Below are positions 1-6,140 of a stretch of 7,838 nucleotides of DNA, piece after piece (positions within the stretch are counted from its first letter, which is position 1; each line of letters opens with the position of its first letter). Source of the DNA: Candidatus Solibacter sp. (GTDB taxonomy: Bacteria > Acidobacteriota > Terriglobia > Bryobacterales > Bryobacteraceae); contig JAPKZC010000123.1 of the NCBI GenBank assembly GCA_026394025.1, positions 1-7,838 on the forward strand. The letters are read 5' to 3'. The notes below the pieces were generated by a model. That model did no database searches and was not told the origin of the DNA. It was given only the letters and a program-made list of their open reading frames with translations. Both the position numbers and the translations under genes were made by a program.

Positions 1-126
1 GTTTCGAGCGCCGGAGTGCCCATAGGGGTGCAATTGATGGGGAGGCCATTTGAGGATGAACTGCTGCTCGATCTCGCCATCCGGCTGGAGCAGGCGCGCG
101 GCGCATGGGCCGGAATCATCAAATAG
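1..126 (+). CDS. Amidase-signature family enzyme, C-terminal fragment (5' end outside window)
   Basis: Frame 1 is open from the window edge to a TAG at 124-126, giving 41 visible residues. The stretch SSAGVPIGVQLMGRPFEDE followed by LLLDLAIRLEQA matches the conserved C-terminus of the amidase-signature family (GatA-like and related hydrolases), where a 'G-x-P-x-G-x-Q-x-x-G-x-x-x-x-E' block precedes the last helix. Family members hydrolyse amide bonds with a Ser-cisSer-Lys triad; that part lies upstream of the window, so activity and substrate cannot be judged. The end (RGAWAGIIK) shows nothing notable. Its stop codon lies only 22 bases before the next gene on the same strand, so the two may share a transcript. 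Family call is good; the specific enzyme is unknown. Confidence 0.75.
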   Translation, partial: VSSAGVPIGVQLMGRPFEDELLLDLAIRLEQARGAWAGIIK

Positions 127-157
127 TAATGATCATAGAATAGTATTGATGATTCCG
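111..157. repeat. Perfect 12-bp inverted repeat spanning the amidase stop and the M16 start
   Basis: CGGAATCATCAA (111-122) and TTGATGATTCCG (146-157) are exact reverse complements separated by 23 bases. The left arm is the last full codons of the amidase gene; the right arm contains the ATG of the next gene (149-151). Inside lie an 8-bp palindrome ATGATCAT (129-136) and a near-perfect direct repeat, AATAGTAATGAT (122-133) against AATAGTATTGAT (139-150), 11 of 12 identical. The patch is strikingly AT-rich for this window. In RNA it could fold and hide the start codon; in DNA it could be an operator for a dimeric regulator. There is no T-run after it, so an intrinsic terminator is unlikely. 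Confidence 0.7.
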
Positions 158-1483
158 AAATTATGCCTGCTGCTGGGATGCGCGGCTCTGGCCTGTTGGG
201 CACAGCCGCAAAAGGTATTCCCCTACGACTATTCTCAGGAAGACCTGCCGAACGGGTTACGGCTGATCACGGTCCCCACGGACTACGCCAACATCGTGGC
301 GACGTACATCGTGGTGCAGACCGGGTCGCGCAATGAAGTGGAGCCGGGGCACACCGGGTTCGCCCACCTGTTCGAACACATCATGTTCCGCGGAACGGAA
401 AAGTATCCGCCGCAGAAATACAACCAGACGCTGAACCGCATCGGCGCGGCATCGAACGCTTCCACCAGCGACGACCTGACAACGTACCACACCACGTTTT
501 CCAAGGAAGATCTGGAAACGGTGCTGGCCATGGAGGCCGACCGCTTCCAGCACCTGAAGTACGCCGAGCCCGAGTTCAAGACGGAGAGCCTCGCGGTGCT
601 GGGCGAGTACAACAAGAACAGCGCCTCACCGTTCAGCAAGCTCAACGAGGTGATGCAGGACACGGCGTTCGACAAGCACACCTACAAACACACCACCATG
701 GGATTTCTGAAGGATATACAGGACATGCCCAACCAGTACGACTACAGCCTCAAGTTCTTCGACCGCTATTACCGGCCGGAGTACACCACCATCATCGTGG
801 TGGGGGATGTGAAGGCGAAGGCGGTGCGCGCCATGGTGGACAAGTACTGGGGCGAGTGGAAGCGCGGCAGCTACAAGCCGGATGTCCCAGTGGAGCCGGA
901 GCAGAACGGGCCGCGAACCGGCCACGTGGCTTGGCCAAGCCCGACGCTGCCCATCGTTTCCGTGGCCTTCAAGGCGCCGGCGTACAACGATGCCACCAAG
1001 GAGACGGCGGCGCTGGATGCGCTGGCCTACCTGGCGTTCTCCGGCACTTCGGACCTCTACCAGAAGCTGGTGGTGCAAGAGCAGAAGGTGGATGCAATTA
1101 TGGGGAACGCGCCGGGAAGCGTCGATCCCGGGCTCTTCGAAATCACCGCGCGAGTGAAAAAAGCCGGGGACATGGACTACGTGCGCGATCGGATTCTGGA
1201 GACCGTGAAGGCGTTTCAGGAGAAACCGGTGGATGCGGCGCGTCTCGATACGGTGCGCAAGCGGCTGCGCTATCAGGTGGCATTGAGCATGGATAACAGC
1301 GACACGATCGCGCAGATTCTTTCGTATTACGTGGCGCTGAAGCGAACGCCGGAGACCATGAACGCACTCTACGATCAGTACACCAAGCTGACGCCGGAGG
1401 ACGTGCGGCAGGCGGCGGCGAAGTATCTGGTGGAAAAGGGCCGCACGATTGTCACGCTGACCGGCCCCGGAGGTGCAAAGTGA
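149..1483 (+). CDS. M16 zinc metallopeptidase, catalytic (HxxEH) subunit, exported
   Basis: A 444-residue M16B-type peptidase. The zinc motif is H73-L-F-E76-H77, and the third ligand is probably E153 (LGEYNK), 76 residues after H77, as expected for the family. N103 in GAASNASTSDD fits the conserved substrate-binding Asn. The C-terminal half keeps the M16 fold but has no clear R...Y pair in the expected place (about SDLYQKLVVQEQKVDAI), a feature the next gene carries. The N-terminus (residues 1-19, LCLLLGCAALACWAQ) is a Sec signal peptide; LLGC is a marginal lipobox. I chose ATG 149 because the signal peptide begins there; an in-frame ATG at 50 would add 33 charged residues overlapping the amidase gene. 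No Shine-Dalgarno sequence is visible and the start sits in the inverted repeat. It probably degrades or processes peptides outside the cytoplasm together with the next protein. Confidence 0.9.
   Translation: MIPKLCLLLGCAALACWAQPQKVFPYDYSQEDLPNGLRLITVPTDYANIVATYIVVQTGSRNEVEPGHTGFAHLFEHIMFRGTEKYPPQKYNQTLNRIGAASNASTSDDLTTYHTTFSKEDLETVLAMEADRFQHLKYAEPEFKTESLAVLGEYNKNSASPFSKLNEVMQDTAFDKHTYKHTTMGFLKDIQDMPNQYDYSLKFFDRYYRPEYTTIIVVGDVKAKAVRAMVDKYWGEWKRGSYKPDVPVEPEQNGPRTGHVAWPSPTLPIVSVAFKAPAYNDATKETAALDALAYLAFSGTSDLYQKLVVQEQKVDAIMGNAPGSVDPGLFEITARVKKAGDMDYVRDRILETVKAFQEKPVDAARLDTVRKRLRYQVALSMDNSDTIAQILSYYVALKRTPETMNALYDQYTKLTPEDVRQAAAKYLVEKGRTIVTLTGPGGAK
1469..1482 (+). promoter_or_regulatory. Ribosome binding site that fixes a GTG start
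   Basis: GGAGGT (1469-1474) lies five bases before GTG (1480-1482), inside the last codons of the preceding gene. The strong site supports the GTG as the true start of the second M16 gene and gives the 4-base GTGA overlap typical of translational coupling. Confidence 0.75.
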
Positions 1484-2949
1484 AACTCGCCGCATGGTTT
1501 TTGGTTTTAGCATTGTGCGCAGCGGCGCAGATTCGCACCGTGGCGCTGCCCGGGAAATCGCCGCTCGTGACCTTCCGCATGGTGTTCACCACCGGAACGG
1601 CGGCGGACCCGGCGGATAAGCCGGGGTTGGCGTATCTCACGGCGGCGATGATCGCCGATGGCGGCACCAAGGATCTGACGTACAAGCAGGTGGGCGACGC
1701 CCTGTTCCCGATGGCGGCCGGAGTGAGCGCGCAAGTGGACAAGGAAATGTGCACGTTCAGCGGCGCGACGCACGTGGACAATCTGGCGGCGTACTACAAG
1801 CTGCTGCGCGGCATGTTGTTGACCCCCGGTTGGCGCGAAGACGATTTCCGCCGCGTCAAGGACGACGCCATCAACGCGATCAAGGTAAGCCTGCGCGGCA
1901 ACAACGATGAGGAGTTAGGTAAGGAGGTCTTGTACGAGACGCTCTACCAGGGGACGCCTTACGGGCATTTTAACGGTGGCACGGTATCATCGTTGGAGAA
2001 AATCACGCTGGACGACGTGAAGGCGTTCTACAGGAGTCAGTACAGCCAGTCGCAACTGATCATCGGAATTGCGGGCGGGTATACGCCGGCGTTCCTGGCG
2101 TCCATGGAGAAAGATTTCCAGGCACTGCCGGCGGCGGCGAGTGCCAAGCCCCGGATATCGGCGCCCACGGTGATTGAGAAATCGCGCGTCGTGATCGTGG
2201 ATAAGGATACGCGGAGCGTGGCGTTCTCCATCGGTTATCCCATCGAGGTGACGCGCGCGCGGCCGGACTACGCGGCGCTGCTGCTGGTATCGAGCTACCT
2301 CGGGCAGCATCGCATGAGCAGCGGTGTACTGTACGATCGCCTGCGCGAGAAGCGCGGCTTGAACTACGGGGATTACGCGTACATCGAGTACTTCCCGCGC
2401 GGCATGTTCCTGATGGAGCCGCAGCCCAACCTGGCGCGGCAGCAGCAGATTTTCCAGGTGTGGATCCGGCCGGTGGAGCCGCCGACGGCGAAGTTCGCAC
2501 TGCGCCTCGCGTTGTTTGAACTCGACAAGTTGAACAAGAATGGTCTGACGCAGGAAGCATTCGAGCGCACGCGCGAGTTTCTGAGCAAATACGTCAATGT
2601 TCTGACCCGGACCAAACGCGCGGAACTGGGATACGCTATCGACAGCTTGTTCTACGGCATTCCCCCGTACAACGATTACCTGAAGGCGCAACTGGCGAAG
2701 CTGACCCTGGCGGACGTGAATCGCGTCATCAAACAGTACATACGGACGGACCGCCTCATTATCGCCGCGGTGACGCGCAATGGCGAGGACTTGAAACGGC
2801 AACTGGCCAACGAGGATGCTTCGCCGATGACATACAATTCGCCGAAGCCGAAGGAGATCACCGACGAAGACGCGCTGGTGGTGAAGTGGCCGCTCAGTTT
2901 GAAGGCGGAAGACATCAAGGTGAAGCCGGTAAGCGAGGTGTTTCAGTAA
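1480..2949 (+). CDS. M16 family protein lacking the zinc site; probable partner subunit
   Basis: A 489-residue M16-fold protein with a Sec signal peptide (residues 1-17, hydrophobic LAAWFLVLALCAAAQ). Where the catalytic HxxEH should be, the aligned segment is Y52-L-T-A55-A56 within GLAYLTAAMIADGG, so the zinc ligands are gone. The C-terminal domain keeps the M16 signature LYDRLREKRGLNYG, with R289 and Y296 as the usual R/Y pair that helps bind substrate. This is the mirror image of the preceding protein, which has the zinc site but no clear R/Y pair. Established M16B heterodimers, such as mitochondrial processing peptidase and paired bacterial M16 proteins, divide these roles between subunits. 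The gene overlaps its neighbour by 4 bases (GTGA), consistent with balanced expression. The family is clear; heterodimer formation is inferred. Confidence 0.88.
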   Translation: MKLAAWFLVLALCAAAQIRTVALPGKSPLVTFRMVFTTGTAADPADKPGLAYLTAAMIADGGTKDLTYKQVGDALFPMAAGVSAQVDKEMCTFSGATHVDNLAAYYKLLRGMLLTPGWREDDFRRVKDDAINAIKVSLRGNNDEELGKEVLYETLYQGTPYGHFNGGTVSSLEKITLDDVKAFYRSQYSQSQLIIGIAGGYTPAFLASMEKDFQALPAAASAKPRISAPTVIEKSRVVIVDKDTRSVAFSIGYPIEVTRARPDYAALLLVSSYLGQHRMSSGVLYDRLREKRGLNYGDYAYIEYFPRGMFLMEPQPNLARQQQIFQVWIRPVEPPTAKFALRLALFELDKLNKNGLTQEAFERTREFLSKYVNVLTRTKRAELGYAIDSLFYGIPPYNDYLKAQLAKLTLADVNRVIKQYIRTDRLIIAAVTRNGEDLKRQLANEDASPMTYNSPKPKEITDEDALVVKWPLSLKAEDIKVKPVSEVFQ

Positions 2950-2951
2950 TG
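2935..2951 (+). promoter_or_regulatory. Ribosome binding site that fixes the DUF355 start
   Basis: GAGGTG (2935-2940) is eight bases before ATG (2949-2951), and the ATG shares its A with the preceding TAA (TAATG). This favours 2949 over an in-frame ATG at 2886, which would add 21 residues that do not belong to the family. Confidence 0.7.
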
Positions 2952-3431
2952 GATCTCAAACTTGTTCCGCTGGAAATCCCCGAGGGCGGCAATCTGATCC
3001 TGGGCCAATCGCACTTCATCAAGACGGTGGAGGACATTTACGAGGCCATCGTGAACACGGTCCCGCAGATGAAGTTCGGGGTGGCGTTTAATGAAGCCTC
3101 AGGCCCGTGCCTGACGCGGGTGGACGGCAACGACGAGGCGCTCAAGGCTCTGGCGGCGAAGAACGCCGGTGCCATCGCGGCAGGGCACATCTTCGTGGTG
3201 GTCATGACGGAGGGGTACCCAATCAACGTGCTGGGCCGGATCAAGGATGTCCCCGAAGTGTGTTCCATCTTCTGCGCGACCGCCAACGCGGTGCAGGTGG
3301 TGGTGGCGGAAAGCGAACAGGGCCGCGGCGTGCTGGGCGTAATCGACGGGTCTGCCCCGAAGGGCGTCGAAGGCGCGGAGGATGCGGAGAAGCGTCGCGG
3401 GTTTCTGCGGATGATCGGGTATAAGCGGTAG
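2949..3431 (+). CDS. DUF355 / adenosine-specific kinase family protein
   Basis: A 160-residue protein matching, end to end, the small conserved family annotated as adenosine-specific kinase (DUF355, Pfam PF04008), widespread in archaea and some bacteria. Recognisable blocks in order are GQSHFIKTVED (19-29), FNEASGPCLTRVDGND (47-62), AGH (78-80), PINVL (91-95), EVCSIFCATAN (103-113) and EQGRGVLGVIDG (123-134), with the usual ending FLRMIGYK. There is no signal peptide or membrane segment, so it is cytoplasmic. The family name comes from nucleoside/nucleotide binding in archaeal members; the physiological reaction is poorly established, so 'kinase' should be read with caution. The 1-base stop/start overlap with the exported M16 pair is an odd partnership of a cytosolic protein with secreted peptidases. 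It is the last gene before the convergent minus-strand operon. Confidence 0.85.
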   Translation: MDLKLVPLEIPEGGNLILGQSHFIKTVEDIYEAIVNTVPQMKFGVAFNEASGPCLTRVDGNDEALKALAAKNAGAIAAGHIFVVVMTEGYPINVLGRIKDVPEVCSIFCATANAVQVVVAESEQGRGVLGVIDGSAPKGVEGAEDAEKRRGFLRMIGYKR

Positions 3432-3491
3432 GCCGCGCGCCGCCGCCAAGGCCCAGATGCGCCGGTTGGGGGGGCGATGATACTAGCGGAC

Positions 3492-3515
3492 GCTGGCGCG
3501 GGGGCGCGGACCAGC
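3492..3515. terminator. GC-rich hairpin between the convergent operons, possible terminator without T-run
   Basis: The gap 3432-3514 holds no gene. GCTGG-CGCG (3492-3500) can pair with CGCG-GA-CCAGC (3505-3515) around a GGGG loop, giving nine base pairs with a two-base bulge. The hairpin sits at the stop codon of the minus-strand ATPase gene and 60 bases after the plus-strand DUF355 stop. Neither strand has a following T-tract, so intrinsic termination is uncertain; the region is so GC-rich that chance pairing is likely. Confidence 0.3.
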
Positions 3516-4246
3516 TACTGGGGTTTGCCGGAGTAGGCGTCTAATACCTCATCGGGCGTGCCGACCAGAACGGCCTCCCCTTTGTCGAGCCAGAGCGTGC
3601 GATCGCAGAATTGTTTCACGAGTTGTGCCGAGTGGGAAACGAAGAGCAGCGTCTTGCCGGCGCGCTTGAATCTCGCGATGCGCTCGAAGCACTTGGCTTG
3701 AAACGCCTGGTCTCCCACCGCAAGAACCTCGTCCACGATCAGGATATCCGGGTCCACATGCACGGCCACCGAAAACGCCAGGCGCATGATCATGCCACTC
3801 GAGTAAGTGCGAAGGGGCTCGTGGATGAAATCGGAGATGCCGGAGAACTCGACGATCTCGTCGAAACGTGCTTCGGTCTTCTTGCGGCTTAACCCGAGAA
3901 GGGATGCGTTCAAGAGGATGTTCTCCGCGCCGGTAAGCTCGGGATGAAATCCCGAGCCCAACTCGAGGAGCGCCGCAACGCTCCCGTTGACCTGGATGCG
4001 CCCTTCCGTGGGCTGGCAGAGCCCGGTCACGAGGCTTAAGAGAGTGCTCTTGCCGGCGCCATTGCCGCCGACGATGGCCATGCATTCGCCGCGCTGCACC
4101 TGGAAAGAAAGGTCCTTGAGGGCGTAGAAGACTTCGCGTTTGGCGGCGCGCCGGCGGAGGCGTTCTTCGAGGTGGGCGCGCAGGAGTTTGGCCCCGCCGG
4201 TGTGGCTGAACGTTTTGGAGACGTGCTCGAATTCGATCAGGGCCAT
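3515..4246 (-). CDS. ABC transporter ATPase of a polysaccharide exporter (Wzt/TagH/KpsT-like)
   Basis: A 243-residue nucleotide-binding subunit. Walker A is GGNGAGKST (60-68), the signature is YSSGM (148-152), Walker B is DILIVDE (167-173) followed by the D-loop AVGD (176-179), and the switch histidine is H205 (SHS). The segment ELGSGFHPELTGAENI (95-110) is characteristic of the capsule, O-antigen and teichoic-acid export subfamily. The protein ends soon after the ATPase fold (LDAYSGKPQ), so it lacks the C-terminal carbohydrate-binding domain found in some Wzt proteins. It would power translocation of lipid-linked glycan through the permease encoded just upstream: the permease TGA and this ATG are one base apart (TGA-T-ATG), and no Shine-Dalgarno is visible, so translation is probably coupled. 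The transported glycan cannot be told from sequence. Confidence 0.92.
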   Translation of the reverse strand: MALIEFEHVSKTFSHTGGAKLLRAHLEERLRRRAAKREVFYALKDLSFQVQRGECMAIVGGNGAGKSTLLSLVTGLCQPTEGRIQVNGSVAALLELGSGFHPELTGAENILLNASLLGLSRKKTEARFDEIVEFSGISDFIHEPLRTYSSGMIMRLAFSVAVHVDPDILIVDEVLAVGDQAFQAKCFERIARFKRAGKTLLFVSHSAQLVKQFCDRTLWLDKGEAVLVGTPDEVLDAYSGKPQ

Positions 4247-4247
4247 A

Positions 4248-5009
4248 TCAAAGGTAATCGTAAAAGCCGGCCTTGAGTTTGCGGAAGACCGCCAAGCCCA
4301 GACCGAGCATCACGAACGAGATCAGAGTGAGCTTGACCAGCAGGCTCGTGGGTGGCGGAATGGCGCCCATCAGGATATTGCGCAAGGCCATCACCATGGC
4401 CGCCACCGGGTTGTACCAGAAAAGCTCCTGGAACTGCGGTGGAATGTCGGAGAAGGAGTAAAAGATTGGAACCAGCCAGAACAGTATGGTGTTGGCTGAC
4501 TCCACCACATATCGCGTGTCCCGGACGTAGACGTTTATGGAAGCCGACATCAGGGTGAGACCGCACACGAAGATGATCTCCATCAGCCACACAAATGGCA
4601 GCCACACCCAATTCCGGTTGATGCCGTATCCGAACGCCAGGGTGAAACCAAGCAGGAGCCCGATCTGGATCAGCAGATGCACGCAATTTCCAAGCACGGT
4701 GGCAATCGGAACCATCTCCCGCGGCACGGGAACCCGCTTGATCAGCGAGGAGTTCTCCAGCAGCGAACCGGTTCCGCTGCTCCAGGCCAGCGTCAGGAAA
4801 TTGAATGGCACGAGGCCGCAGAGCACGAACACGGGAAAGGCGGGCTGCTTGCTTGGGAAAAACCGGGTGAAGACCAGAGTCAGGGCCGCCATGGTCACCA
4901 GCGGATTCAGGAGGGACCAGAAGATTCCCAACGACATGTTGCGGTAGCGAACCTTGAAATCCTTCTTGACCAGATTCGATAGCAGGAAAGCGTAATCACC
5001 GTTCCACAT
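4248..5009 (-). CDS. ABC-2 type polysaccharide export permease (Wzm/TagG/KpsM-like)
   Basis: A 253-residue membrane protein with about six hydrophobic segments, roughly residues 27-50, 57-77, 104-129, 134-157, 170-190 and 223-242. Family landmarks are the N-terminal amphipathic run KKDFKVRYRNMSLGIFWSLL (15-34), the LIKRVPVPREMVP loop (89-101), the VRDTRYVVE stretch (162-170) before a membrane segment ending in PIFYS, and WYNPVAAMVMALRNIL (198-213). It forms the channel of the ABC exporter with the ATPase encoded next. The start at 5009 is the first ATG of the frame after the intergenic gap and gives a standard-length protein; a GGGGG run ends 7 bases before it. A leader with a TATAAT-like box and a strong hairpin precedes it, so this pair may be transcribed separately from the upstream glycan genes. 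Confidence 0.92.
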   Translation of the reverse strand: MWNGDYAFLLSNLVKKDFKVRYRNMSLGIFWSLLNPLVTMAALTLVFTRFFPSKQPAFPVFVLCGLVPFNFLTLAWSSGTGSLLENSSLIKRVPVPREMVPIATVLGNCVHLLIQIGLLLGFTLAFGYGINRNWVWLPFVWLMEIIFVCGLTLMSASINVYVRDTRYVVESANTILFWLVPIFYSFSDIPPQFQELFWYNPVAAMVMALRNILMGAIPPPTSLLVKLTLISFVMLGLGLAVFRKLKAGFYDYL

Positions 5010-5017
5010 GAAATAAC

Positions 5018-5040
5018 CCCCACTCCCGTGCCGAGTGGGG
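5018..5040 (-). promoter_or_regulatory. Perfect 8-bp hairpin in the leader of the ABC permease
   Basis: On the minus strand CCCCACTC pairs exactly with GAGTGGGG across a 7-base loop, ending 8 bases before the permease ATG. The 3' arm contains the G-rich run that is the only candidate ribosome-binding sequence, so folding could block translation. After the stem the strand reads GGTTATTTC, a weak T-rich tail, so it could instead be an attenuator or the terminator of the flippase-like gene upstream. Confidence 0.55.
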
Positions 5041-5083
5041 CAAGCCGGAGCGTCGATAGCGGCAGAAACACGATAGATTAACC

Positions 5084-5089
5084 ATTATA
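5084..5089 (-). promoter_or_regulatory. Candidate -10 box (TATAAT) for the ABC exporter genes
   Basis: The minus strand reads CGCG-TATAAT-GG in the 99-base gap between the flippase-like gene and the permease, a perfect consensus -10 in an otherwise GC-rich region. It would start transcription near 5077 and give a leader of roughly 70 bases containing the hairpin. No convincing -35 is seen at 16-18 bases upstream, and there is no TG extension, so the call is tentative. Confidence 0.4.
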
Positions 5090-5108
5090 CGCGATTGCGT
5101 GAAGCGGA

Positions 5109-6119
5109 CTAGTCGTGCGGTATTGGCGCGGCCTCTGCTATCGCCTGCCGCCAGTCCTTGGCGTGGTACAGTGCCGGAAGACCCAGTATCAACACCACGA
5201 TGTAGCCCATGGCCTGGAAGACGAAACTATAAGCCAGTGCGTGGTCGTGGCTGACGCCGAACGGGACCAGTACGCTGACCGTAACGAACTGATAGATGCC
5301 AACATATCCGGGCGTCGAGGGCAGCGCGCTTCCCAACCCCAGGCCCGCCAACAAGAGCAAGGCCACCCGGAACGGCAAGTCCAACCCGAGAGCGTGCGCG
5401 CCCACCATGACGGTAACGCAGTCCAGGGACCAGACCGCGACCGTCCAGAAAGCAAACCCCGCCAGCCGCTTGGGGCTGTGAAACGTTCGCAGGCCGAGTA
5501 GAATCTGGGCGGCCAGTTCCAGCAGCCGGTTGCGCAGTCCCGACGGCATGGGAACGCGGCGGAGCAACCTCTCGACCAGATCCCCGGTGTGTGGCAAGAT
5601 CGCGATCCCGAGCAACCCGGCGCCGGCGACCAGCGCGGTGGTTCGGCTTACGTCGCCCAGCCAGGCGGGCTTGGGGTTGACGCCCAGCAGCACAATTGAA
5701 CTGGCCAGCACCAGCGCAATCGCATCCACCGTTCGCTCACTCAGAGCCGTGGTCAGCACGTAGGTCTTGCTCAGGGACGAGCGGCTGCTGATGATGTATG
5801 TCCGCACCAGTTCCCCGGCTCGCGCTGGAAGGAAGCTATTGCCCAGATAACCCGCCATGGTCGCCACAAATACCGTGGGCACGTCGAAGTGGGCGTCCGT
5901 GTTGAGCAGGATGCGCCAGCGGTACGAACGCAGGAAAAAGGAAAAGGAGGTGACCAGGCAGGCAGCCCCCAGATACTGCCAGCGAGCGTGCGTAATGGTG
6001 GTCCAAACGCGCGCCCATTCCACCCCTCGGAGCGCGTAATACAGCAACACCGCCGCCAGTGCGGTGGAAAGCAGCCCGTACCAAAGGCGTTTGCGGTCTT
6101 TGCCTGGGGTATCGCCCAT
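5109..6119 (-). CDS. Flippase-like integral membrane protein (LPG_synthase_TM / UPF0104 family)
   Basis: A 336-residue polytopic membrane protein. Family motifs are GYLGNSFLPARAGELVR (90-106), ALSERTVDAIALV (125-137) and LGSALPSTPGYVGIYQF (262-278), the pattern of the uncharacterised-to-partly-characterised group that includes the transmembrane domain of lysylphosphatidylglycerol synthase (COG0392). Hydrophobic segments are visible near residues 13-29, 48-64, 81-97, 133-147, 160-175, 221-240, 251-266, 274-289 and 297-317. The soluble aminoacyl-transfer domain of MprF-type proteins is absent. In glycan loci such proteins are often guessed to move or modify lipid-linked intermediates; that role is not proven. 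I start it at ATG 6119: the frame stays open further upstream, to 6581, but that part is out-of-frame sequence of the isomerase gene. The isomerase stop lies 11 bases before the start, and no Shine-Dalgarno is seen. Confidence 0.85.
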   Translation of the reverse strand: MGDTPGKDRKRLWYGLLSTALAAVLLYYALRGVEWARVWTTITHARWQYLGAACLVTSFSFFLRSYRWRILLNTDAHFDVPTVFVATMAGYLGNSFLPARAGELVRTYIISSRSSLSKTYVLTTALSERTVDAIALVLASSIVLLGVNPKPAWLGDVSRTTALVAGAGLLGIAILPHTGDLVERLLRRVPMPSGLRNRLLELAAQILLGLRTFHSPKRLAGFAFWTVAVWSLDCVTVMVGAHALGLDLPFRVALLLLAGLGLGSALPSTPGYVGIYQFVTVSVLVPFGVSHDHALAYSFVFQAMGYIVVLILGLPALYHAKDWRQAIAEAAPIPHD

Positions 6120-6124
6120 GCCTA

Positions 6125-6140
6125 GGGGGCTCAGGCCCCC
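6125..6140. other. GC hairpin with the isomerase stop codon in its loop
   Basis: GGGGGC (6125-6130) and GCCCCC (6135-6140) pair perfectly around a four-base loop TCAG. On the minus strand the isomerase stop TGA spans 6133-6131, so it falls within the loop, and the next gene starts at 6119. There is no T-tract. It may act in translational coupling or RNA stability, or be chance in GC-rich sequence. Confidence 0.45.

Noticed and set aside
50..148. 33-residue N-terminal extension of the first M16 protein
   Set aside because: It overlaps the amidase coding region out of frame and would bury the signal peptide that begins at ATG 149.
176..184. Lipoprotein signal (LLGC) in the first M16 protein
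   Set aside because: The position before Gly is Leu, which is less usual, and a second Cys and an Ala-rich cleavage region follow; an ordinary Sec signal peptide fits as well, so I do not call a lipoprotein.
626..1513. Long open frame of 295 codons on the minus strand opposite the first M16 gene
   Set aside because: It is antisense to a clear M16 peptidase, rich in Arg/His/Leu as expected from complementing GC-biased codons, and resembles no family.
1987..2802. Open frame of 271 codons on the minus strand opposite the second M16 gene
   Set aside because: Arg- and Gln-rich composition with no domain or membrane pattern; it mirrors the codon bias of the real gene on the plus strand.
4140..4982. 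Plus-strand open frames opposite the ABC permease and ATPase genes
   Set aside because: Shadow frames of two strongly supported minus-strand genes, with no recognisable domain or ribosome-binding site.
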